Under the pieces are notes generated by a model. That model worked only from the letters and a program-made list of their open reading frames with translations. It made no database searches and was not told the DNA's origin. A program made the position numbers and the translations under genes. DNA of 64,000 nt, from assembly GCA_015075325.1 (NCBI GenBank), contig JABTUP010000010.1, positions 55,118 to 119,117 of the forward strand. Direction: 5' to 3'. Of this stretch, positions 8,469 to 15,625 are shown piece after piece. The number at the start of each line of letters is the position of its first letter. The first letter of the stretch is position 1. The stretch is from Flavobacteriales bacterium (lineage in GTDB: Bacteria > Bacteroidota > Bacteroidia > Flavobacteriales_E > Vicingaceae).

Positions 8469-10184
8469 ATGAAAAACCAAAACGCAAAATTATTAGCCCT
8501 TGCAGTTGTTACTTCTACTGCATTTATTGCTTGTAATCCATTATCTAAAATGGTAAAAAGACAAAATGAAGTTAATTTTACATTAACTCCAAATCCAGTT
8601 GAAATGCATGCAGATTCAATTTCAATTGCATTAAACGGTAGTTTTCCAACTAAATATTTTAACAAAAAAGTATCTGCTGTAATTACTCCAGTTATTAAAT
8701 ATGGTGCTGGTGAAGAAGCTTTTGCACCATTAAAATTAAAAGGTGAAGTTTCTGAAGAAGAAGGAACAGTAATTAACTTCGAAAAAGGTGGTACTTTTAG
8801 TCATACAGCTAAAATTCCTTACAAAGATGGTATGGATGTGGCAACTGTTGAATTAAGAGTTGATGGTAAATACAAAACACAAACTAAATCGTTAGACCCA
8901 CGTAAAGTTGCTGATGGAACAATCATCACTCCTAAATTGGTGATGTCTGCTGAAAAAGCAATTGCTGCAAAAGATAATTTTCAAAAATTTAACTTAGTTG
9001 ACAATAAAGTGGTAATCAACTATTTAGTTAACAATGCTACTGTTAGAGGTTCTGAAATGTCTGACAAAGATGTTAAAGCTTTAGTTACTAACTTAAAAGC
9101 TTGGTCTAAAAACCCAAAAATGGAAGTTAATGGCGTTGTAGTTGATGCTTATGCTTCTCCAGAAGGTGAAATTTCTAAAAACGACAACTTAGCTAACGAA
9201 AGAGCTGCTTCTGCTGATAAAGCAATGGCTGGTGAATTTAAAAAAGCTAAATTAACTATTGCTGAAGGTTCTAAATTAAATGGAAGAGGTGAAGATTGGG
9301 ATGGATTTAAAAATTTAATGACTGCTTCTGATATTAAAGACAAAGAATTAATCATTAGAGTTTTAGAAACGTATTCAGATTTAACTAAAAGAGAAGCTGA
9401 AATTAAAAATTTAGCTGCTACTTATACTGAAGTTGCTAAAAAAGTATTACCAGAATTAAGAAGATCAGAAGTTAACGTGGTAATGAAACACCACAACTTA
9501 ACTGATGATGAAATCAAAACATTAGTTGATTCTAAAATTGATTCATTAGATGCAGAACAAATGTTATATGCTGCTACATTATATACTGATGATGCTAAAA
9601 AAGAATCTATCTACAAAAGCTTTTCAAATAAATTTGCTCAAGATTGGAGAGGTGCAAACAACTTAGGTTATTTATATGTAGCTCAAAATAAGATTGCTGA
9701 CGCAAAAGCTCAGTTCGAAAAAGCTGATGGTTTATCTGCAAACAACCCAATCGTTAAAAATAACTTAGGTGTGTGCGAAAGATTAAACGGCAATGTTGAT
9801 GCTGCCATGGAACTTTACAAAAGTGCTGCTGGTGCTGGTTCTGAAGTTAACGAAAACATGGGTATCATTTACATTATGAAAGGAGATTACGCTTCTGCAA
9901 AATCTAGCTATTCAGGTGTTAACTCATTCAATGCAGCTTTAGCAAACTTATTAAGCGGAAACAACTCTATTGGTGGAATCATTGATGGTTCAACTGATAA
10001 AGACGAAGCTTTAGCTTACTACTTAAAAGCTATTGCTGGTGCTCGTGCTAACGACAAAAATGCTTTAGTAAACAACTTAAAAACAGCAACTAGTAAAGAT
10101 GCTAACTTAAAAGCAAAAGCTAAAAACGATGCTGAGTTTATTAAATTTAGAGAAGATGCTGAATTCCAATCAGCTGTTAACTAA
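8469..10184 (+). CDS. Lipoprotein with OmpA-like region and C-terminal TPRs
   Basis: A 571-residue protein with a lipoprotein signal (lipobox ending at C22, FIAC). A beta-rich N-terminal half is followed by an OmpA-C-like stretch near 218-255 (VVVDAYASPEGE, then NLANERA), typical of peptidoglycan-associated folds. Residues about 393-480 read as tetratricopeptide units (NNLGYLYVAQNKIADAKAQFEKA and later copies). Codon use is strongly biased to AAA, GCT and GAA, as in highly expressed genes. It is monocistronic and ends at a strong terminator. An outer-membrane structural or assembly role is inferred; no exact function is recognised. Confidence 0.7.
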   Translation: MKNQNAKLLALAVVTSTAFIACNPLSKMVKRQNEVNFTLTPNPVEMHADSISIALNGSFPTKYFNKKVSAVITPVIKYGAGEEAFAPLKLKGEVSEEEGTVINFEKGGTFSHTAKIPYKDGMDVATVELRVDGKYKTQTKSLDPRKVADGTIITPKLVMSAEKAIAAKDNFQKFNLVDNKVVINYLVNNATVRGSEMSDKDVKALVTNLKAWSKNPKMEVNGVVVDAYASPEGEISKNDNLANERAASADKAMAGEFKKAKLTIAEGSKLNGRGEDWDGFKNLMTASDIKDKELIIRVLETYSDLTKREAEIKNLAATYTEVAKKVLPELRRSEVNVVMKHHNLTDDEIKTLVDSKIDSLDAEQMLYAATLYTDDAKKESIYKSFSNKFAQDWRGANNLGYLYVAQNKIADAKAQFEKADGLSANNPIVKNNLGVCERLNGNVDAAMELYKSAAGAGSEVNENMGIIYIMKGDYASAKSSYSGVNSFNAALANLLSGNNSIGGIIDGSTDKDEALAYYLKAIAGARANDKNALVNNLKTATSKDANLKAKAKNDAEFIKFREDAEFQSAVN

Positions 10185-10206
10185 AAATTAGAAATTCAAT
10201 GATAAG

Positions 10207-10242
10207 AAAAAAGTCCTCTGTTAAATAACAGAGGACTTTTTT
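10207..10242. terminator. Strong bidirectional terminator
   Basis: A 17-bp perfect stem (AAAAAAGTCCTCTGTTA and complement) with a 2-base loop and T-run lies 23 bases after the lipoprotein gene and 34 before the end of the convergent Spy-like gene. It can serve both. Confidence 0.9.
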
Positions 10243-10275
10243 TACATTTTATTTTTAATTAATACTACTGAAAAA

Positions 10276-10659
10276 TTACTCAGGTTTTTGAATTGGTCGT
10301 TTACCTTTTAATTCATGGTGTTTAAATTCTTTGGCTTCCTTTTTCTCTTTCAATAACGCACGTTGTTCTTCGGTTAATACGGCGTCAATTTCAGTTCTTT
10401 CAGCCAATCTTAACTCTTTTAATTTGTTTTTTAAATCTGCTTTTTCAGCAGCTCTTTTCTCGCGAATAGCTTTAATTTGATTTTTTTGGTCTTCTGTTAA
10501 ATTCAATTGATCTTTAAATCGTTCAACAGAGTCGTTATCCTCGTCGTTAATAGGTTTAACATGATGTAACTGTTTTGGTTGATGTGCTTGAGCAAAAGCA
10601 GAAAATCCATTAAGAGTTAAAGCTGCTATAGCTGTAATTAATACTGTTTTTTTATACAT
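10276..10659 (-). CDS. Spy/CpxP-like periplasmic protein
   Basis: A 127-residue exported protein with a signal peptide ending at AFAQA. It has two LTxxQ motifs (LNLTEDQKNQIKAI near 52 and VLTEEQRALLKEKK near 95) inside a highly charged helical body. These motifs define the Spy/CpxP family of small periplasmic chaperones and metal-stress proteins. The His/Lys-rich tail could bind metal, which is speculation. It stands alone between a terminator and the lysC gene. Confidence 0.75.
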   Translation of the reverse strand: MYKKTVLITAIAALTLNGFSAFAQAHQPKQLHHVKPINDEDNDSVERFKDQLNLTEDQKNQIKAIREKRAAEKADLKNKLKELRLAERTEIDAVLTEEQRALLKEKKEAKEFKHHELKGKRPIQKPE

Positions 10660-10793
10660 GACTTTATGGTTTTATGATTATACTACATGGTTAACGAAAA
10701 CTGTGCCATTTATAGTATAATATCAAATTAGAATTTTGAAAAGAGTTTCAATTCAATAGCTCACAAGCAAAAATGTATAAAAATGGAAATCAT

Positions 10794-12059
10794 TTATTTC
10801 ATAACCATTCTAACTGAATTTCTACTTTTCTGAATCAACAATATTTCTTTGCCTATAGTGGTTTTAGCAATTGTTTCTTCATCGTAATGTCGAATGGTAA
10901 GTAATTCTACATTTTCGTTGTATTTTACCTTGTATTTTTCGCCTAAGGCAGTCATTAAATTGGTTAGCTTTTGAGGGTTGTTATCAACACAAACAGAGAA
11001 ACTAATTGCAGAGTTTTGCATTAAATGAATACGAACTCCAAAAGAAGAAAATAAACCAAAAATGTGGCTTAAATGGTCTTCCATAATAAAAGAATAATCG
11101 CGAACTGAAATGGAAATTAAAACCAAGTTCTTTTTAAAAATATAGCTTGGAATTAATGAGTCTTCTGCAGTATTTTCATTTATTAATGTTCCTGGTTCGT
11201 TTGGGTTAACAAACGATTTTACATATAGAGGAATATTTTTATTTTGTAGTGGTTTAATGGTTTTGGGATGAATAACTGATGCCCCATAATAAGCAAGTTC
11301 AATGGCTTCACGATAGGATATGTTGTTGAGTTTTTTAGTATCATTAAAAAACTTTGGATCGGCATTAAGCATTCCGGGAACATCTTTCCAAATGGTAACA
11401 TTTTCTGCGTTTAAACAATAAGCAAGTATTCCTGCACTAAAATCGGAACCTTCACGGCCTAAAGTGGTGGTAAAGTTTTCTGAACTAGAGCCAATAAAAC
11501 CTTGAGTAATAATAATAGTTTTACTGTTAGGGTTTAGCTTTTTTAGTAGCTGTTCTTGAGCTAATTTTTCGGTAATATCCCAGTCAATTCTGGCATCTCG
11601 GTGAGTGTTATCGGTTCTAATAACATTTCTAATATCAAACCAGTTGTTATTAATGCCAATTGAATTTAGGTATGCACTTACAATTTTAGTTGATATAACT
11701 TCTCCAATAGAAACTATTTGATCGTACACATAGTCGTAAGGTCTTTCAGGAGATTCTTCAATTTCCCATTCAATTTCTACAAAAGTATTGTGAATATCTT
11801 CATAAATGGGATGATTGGTATTGTCAAAAAGTTGGTTCATGATGTTGTGGTGAAAATCTTTTACCTCTTGCAAGTGTTCAACTACTTTACCATCATTGTT
11901 CATGTACGATTCTACAACTTTTTCAAGTGCATTTGTGGTTTTATCCATTGCAGAAATTACCACAGTTAAATCATCGTTAAAAAGCGAGATGATTTTTCCA
12001 ACATTTTTAACTGCATCAGCATTTTTAACCGATGCACCACCAAACTTAAATACTTTCAT
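10794..12059 (-). CDS. lysC: Aspartate kinase
   Basis: A 421-residue monofunctional aspartokinase, first step of the aspartate family of amino acids. KFGGASVKNADAV at the N-terminus and TTLGREGSDFSAG near 200 are the ATP/aspartate-binding motifs. The last about 120 residues form the ACT regulatory region (LISISVRDYSF, GVRIHLMQNSAISFSVCVDN), so feedback control by lysine or threonine is expected. The gene is alone, with dapA of the same pathway 0.7 kb away on the other strand. Confidence 0.95.
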   Translation of the reverse strand: MKVFKFGGASVKNADAVKNVGKIISLFNDDLTVVISAMDKTTNALEKVVESYMNNDGKVVEHLQEVKDFHHNIMNQLFDNTNHPIYEDIHNTFVEIEWEIEESPERPYDYVYDQIVSIGEVISTKIVSAYLNSIGINNNWFDIRNVIRTDNTHRDARIDWDITEKLAQEQLLKKLNPNSKTIIITQGFIGSSSENFTTTLGREGSDFSAGILAYCLNAENVTIWKDVPGMLNADPKFFNDTKKLNNISYREAIELAYYGASVIHPKTIKPLQNKNIPLYVKSFVNPNEPGTLINENTAEDSLIPSYIFKKNLVLISISVRDYSFIMEDHLSHIFGLFSSFGVRIHLMQNSAISFSVCVDNNPQKLTNLMTALGEKYKVKYNENVELLTIRHYDEETIAKTTIGKEILLIQKSRNSVRMVMK

Positions 12060-12134
12060 AACCTATTAGTTAGTGGTTAGGAATTAAGTATTTGACGATA
12101 TTTTCGAATTATACCTAATACCCAACGCTTATTT

Positions 12135-12584
12135 CTAAAATCTCAATTTTCCATTAATCCATTCATCATCTAATTCTGCATTAAATTTTTTATAAAAGTT
12201 TATTGCAGGTTCATTCCAGTCGAGTACTTGCCAAATCATTTGACGAACTTTTAACCTCTTTGCTTCTTTTATTGTTTCTTCAAATAATAATTTTCCAATA
12301 CCTTTTCCTCTATATTCTTCTTTTACCACTATATCTTCTAAATAGATGTTTTTACCCGTCCATGTAGAGTATCGAATGTAGTAAAACGACATGCCTACAA
12401 TGTTTTGGTTTGTTTCTGCTAAAATTATCCAATACAAGGGATGATTTCCAAAACCATCTTGCTCCAATTCTTCTAAAGTAATTTTTACTTCGTGAGAAGC
12501 TTTTTCGTAGCTTGCCAATTCCTTAATCAGGTCAATTACGGCGGGTAAATCAGATTTCTCTGCTTTTCTTGTATTAATTTTCAT
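12135..12584 (-). CDS. GNAT acetyltransferase, diamine/spermidine type
   Basis: A 149-residue GNAT enzyme. The acetyl-CoA loop is VKEEYRGKGIGKLL near 92-105. LEDIVV before it and WNEPAINFYKKFNA near 124-137 match the spermidine/spermine and diamine N-acetyltransferase branch closely, so a polyamine or diamine substrate is likely but not certain. It is followed by no obvious partner gene. Confidence 0.8.
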   Translation of the reverse strand: MKINTRKAEKSDLPAVIDLIKELASYEKASHEVKITLEELEQDGFGNHPLYWIILAETNQNIVGMSFYYIRYSTWTGKNIYLEDIVVKEEYRGKGIGKLLFEETIKEAKRLKVRQMIWQVLDWNEPAINFYKKFNAELDDEWINGKLRF

Positions 12585-12776
12585 TCAGCAAAAGTAATAA
12601 AGTTAGCTCCAAAATATGCTTTATAATTGGTTAATACTTTGCTCATAACCTCAATTTTCTTTTTCGCTATTGTATAAAATAATTTATAACTTTGATTGAT
12701 GTATTTAAAGAAAATATTCTTAGTAAAAAATAACAACAATTCATAAAATTTAACAAACTTTGCTAAAAATTAACAA

Positions 12777-13655
12777 ATGAGCAAATTTAAAGGAACAGGT
12801 GTTGCCATAGTAACTCCTTTTAACGACGATAGAAGTGTTGATTACATTGGACTTGAACGATTAATTGAACATTTAATTAAAGGTGGTGTTGATTATCTGG
12901 TAGTTAACGGAACAACAGGAGAATCCGTAACCTTATCACGACAAGAAAAGTTAGATGTTTTAGCTTTTGCAATAAAAGTAAACAAAGGAAGATTACCAAT
13001 AGTTTTTGGAATTGGAGGAAACAATACACAAGATATTTTAGATTGTTTTCATACCTACGATTTTACTGGAGTTGATGCAATTTTATCAGTAAGTCCGTTT
13101 TACAACAAACCAAGTCAGGAAGGAATCTATCAACATTACAAAGCAATTGCTACAATTTGCCCCTTGCCTTTAATATTATACAATGTTCCTGCTCGAACAG
13201 GTTCGCACATGGAAGCAGAAACCGTTTTGCGTTTGGCAAAAGATTGTAAAAATGTAATTGGAGTTAAAGAGGCATCAGGAGTTATTTTTAATTCCATGAA
13301 AATAATAAAAAATAAACCTGAAGGATTTTTAGTTATTTCAGGAGATGATATTTTGAATTTGCCTATTATAGCTAGCGGAGGTGATGGAATTATTTCTGTA
13401 ATTGCCAATGCGTTTCCTGCTGATTACAGTAACATGGTAAAAGCAGCATTAACTGGCGATTTTAAAAAAGCACAACAACTTCACTACAAGTATTTTGACA
13501 TGGTTCATTACATGTTTGTTGATGGAAATCCTCCTGGAATAAAAGCAACACTTAAAATTTTAGGAATTTGTGGCGATACGTTAAGATTGCCTTTGGTTAA
13601 AGTAACAACAACAACATATACCGCTTTAGAAAATCTTATTAAAAAGATTGTTTAA
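12777..13655 (+). CDS. dapA: 4-hydroxy-tetrahydrodipicolinate synthase
   Basis: A 292-residue aldolase-fold enzyme that condenses pyruvate with aspartate semialdehyde for lysine and peptidoglycan synthesis. NGTTGES near 44, the tyrosine of LILYNVPARTG (Y135) and the Schiff-base lysine of GVKEASG (K164) are all present. The length is typical. The stop codon shares one base with the ATG of msrA, so the two are translated together. Confidence 0.97.
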   Translation: MSKFKGTGVAIVTPFNDDRSVDYIGLERLIEHLIKGGVDYLVVNGTTGESVTLSRQEKLDVLAFAIKVNKGRLPIVFGIGGNNTQDILDCFHTYDFTGVDAILSVSPFYNKPSQEGIYQHYKAIATICPLPLILYNVPARTGSHMEAETVLRLAKDCKNVIGVKEASGVIFNSMKIIKNKPEGFLVISGDDILNLPIIASGGDGIISVIANAFPADYSNMVKAALTGDFKKAQQLHYKYFDMVHYMFVDGNPPGIKATLKILGICGDTLRLPLVKVTTTTYTALENLIKKIV

Positions 13656-14287
13656 TGATTTATCGGTTTTCGATTATCGTTTTGTTTTTCTACCTAATTT
13701 CGTGTAGTTCAATTTCGGTTGAGACAAAAGAACCACAAATAGCAATTAATCAAACTATGGATACAATAACTTTTGGAGCAGGATGTTTTTGGTGTGTTGA
13801 AGCAGTTTATTCCGATTTAAAAGGAGTAGAAACAGTTGTTTCGGGTTATGCTGGTGGAACAGTTAAAAACCCTTCGTACAAAGAAGTTTGCACAGGAAAT
13901 ACTGGACATGCCGAAGTTTGTCAGATAACCTACAATCCTGAAGTTATTTCTTTTCAGGAATTGCTAGAAGTATTTTGGCAAATTCACGACCCAACAACCT
14001 TAAACCGACAAGGTGGAGATATTGGAACACAATACCGTTCGGCAATATTTTATCACACCAATGAACAAAAGCAAATTGCTGAAGACTTTCTAAATAAACT
14101 TAATAATGAAAAAGTATTTCCAAATCCAATTGTAACAGAAATAACTCCAATTAATAACTTTTTTCCGGCTGAGGATTATCATCAAGATTATTTTGAATTA
14201 AACGGTGACAACCCTTATTGTCAAGCTGTTGTTAAACCCAAACTTGAAAAATTTAGAAAGGTATTTAAAGACAAGTTAAAGAAATAA
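13655..14287 (+). CDS. msrA: Peptide methionine sulfoxide reductase MsrA, predicted lipoprotein
   Basis: A 210-residue MsrA that reduces methionine-S-sulfoxide. The catalytic motif GAGCFWCVEAVY places the nucleophile at C44; YHQDYFELN lies near 172. The first 17 residues form a lipoprotein signal (YLISCSS, lipobox C17), so this copy should act outside the cytoplasm, tethered to a membrane. It overlaps dapA by one base (TAATG), an unexpected operon pairing of lysine synthesis and oxidative repair. Confidence 0.95.
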   Translation: MIYRFSIIVLFFYLISCSSISVETKEPQIAINQTMDTITFGAGCFWCVEAVYSDLKGVETVVSGYAGGTVKNPSYKEVCTGNTGHAEVCQITYNPEVISFQELLEVFWQIHDPTTLNRQGGDIGTQYRSAIFYHTNEQKQIAEDFLNKLNNEKVFPNPIVTEITPINNFFPAEDYHQDYFELNGDNPYCQAVVKPKLEKFRKVFKDKLKK

Positions 14288-14322
14288 TTAGGCTGTTCGT
14301 CTAAAAACTTTGATTTTATTCT

Positions 14323-14350
14323 TTTGTTAGTTTCCTTAATTTTATATTTG
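14323..14350 (+). promoter_or_regulatory. Candidate Bacteroidota promoter for siaC
   Basis: TTTG (14323-14326), 16 bases, then TATATTTG (14343-14350), 23 bases before the siaC ATG. The spacer is a little short for this promoter class. Confidence 0.5.
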
Positions 14351-14373
14351 TTTTTACAAATTTAATTTTAGGA

Positions 14374-14751
14374 ATGAATTCGTTATTTATAGAAGGTAAA
14401 GCAAATACTCCAGCAGTAGCTTTTAGCGAAGGTGGCGTGTTAAGTATTTCTGGACGATCTATTCCTGAACATCCTTTAAAATTTTATAAACCTTTAGAAG
14501 ATTGGTTGGTAGAGTTTCTTTCAACCTCACCCATTAAAATTTATTTTAAAGTTCATTTGGATTACCTTAACACTCATTCGACAGAATGTATGTTAACGCT
14601 TTTTAAAAAATTGGACGACTATTATTTATCCACAAAAGCAGATGTAAGTATTCTTTGGAATTTTGAAGAAGATGACGAAGATATGGAATCTCTTGGTAAC
14701 GATTTAAAATCGTTAGTTTCATTACCATTTAAAGTAGAAGAAGCTGTTTAA
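14374..14751 (+). CDS. SiaC-family regulatory phosphoprotein (DUF1987)
   Basis: A 125-residue protein of the DUF1987/SiaC family. The opening (GKANTPAVAFS...GVLSISGRSIPEHP) and the NTHSTECMLTLFKKLDDYY helix are diagnostic. SiaC of Pseudomonas is phosphorylated on a threonine or serine and works with a kinase/phosphatase pair to tune diguanylate cyclase activity; here the partner genes are not adjacent, so only the family role is known. Its stop overlaps the convergent membrane-protein gene by four bases. Confidence 0.85.
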   Translation: MNSLFIEGKANTPAVAFSEGGVLSISGRSIPEHPLKFYKPLEDWLVEFLSTSPIKIYFKVHLDYLNTHSTECMLTLFKKLDDYYLSTKADVSILWNFEEDDEDMESLGNDLKSLVSLPFKVEEAV

Positions 14752-15560
14752 TTGCTTCTTATTTCAAAGTTTTCTTCATTTTCATTGAGATGGGTGCCGT
14801 TTGGTTGCATAATGTCATCAAAAGCAGCATAAAATATAGCGTAACTTAAAGGTACAGTTACTATTATTCCAACCAATAAAAACATAACTCCCAATAAATT
14901 AATCAATGATACTACAATGAATAAGGCAAAAAAGTGAAAAAACTTTTTTTGAATAACTTTTCTGCTAGCTTCCATACTTTGCCAAGCACCTTCTTTAAAA
15001 AAGTGGGTATTTGCAGCTGCAAATGTATAAATGGTTTGCATAAACATTAACAAAATAACGGTAATAATAAATAGCGGAATTAACCCGTCAACATCAAACA
15101 ATTGTAATAATTCCTGAGGAGTTTGAGGCTCATTAAATTCGCCCGATTTTATTGAACCAAACAATCCTGAAAAAAATACTGTAAATCCAAAAATTAATAA
15201 TGGGCTAAAAATTAATAAAGTGAATCCAAAAATGATGAGTTGAATAATTGCTATTTGCCCAATCGAGGAAAAACCTTTAAAAAAGTCGTCGAACGAAACG
15301 GTTGAACCTAATTTAATTTTATTACAAACAATAAAATACCCAACAAAAAAGGTAACACTAAGTATTTGACTAGCAATACTACCAATTACAGGAATAAACG
15401 AACCAGCAATAATCATAACAATTGACAATACAAAAAAGCCAATGAATAAACCAGCTTGTGCTTTAAAATAATCAAATCCATCTGATAAGTACTTACCAAA
15501 TTTAAATTCGTAACCTTCGGTAGTTAGTTGTTCAACTTTTTGATTTAGATTCATATACAC
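14748..15560 (-). CDS. Multi-pass membrane protein of unknown function
   Basis: A 270-residue protein with about five or six transmembrane helices (about 35-60, 65-85, 105-135, 160-185, 205-245) and cytoplasmic-looking ends. The layout resembles DUF975 or glycerophosphodiester phosphodiesterase membrane-domain proteins, but no motif settles it. A second ATG two codons in (15554) is an equally good start. Convergent with siaC, four-base overlap. Confidence 0.6.
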   Translation of the reverse strand: MYMNLNQKVEQLTTEGYEFKFGKYLSDGFDYFKAQAGLFIGFFVLSIVMIIAGSFIPVIGSIASQILSVTFFVGYFIVCNKIKLGSTVSFDDFFKGFSSIGQIAIIQLIIFGFTLLIFSPLLIFGFTVFFSGLFGSIKSGEFNEPQTPQELLQLFDVDGLIPLFIITVILLMFMQTIYTFAAANTHFFKEGAWQSMEASRKVIQKKFFHFFALFIVVSLINLLGVMFLLVGIIVTVPLSYAIFYAAFDDIMQPNGTHLNENEENFEIRSN

Positions 15561-15625
15561 TAAGTTTTATTTATAAAAATAGGAAACAAATTTGTAAAAA
15601 AGTAATTTTTAATAAATTAAGTAAA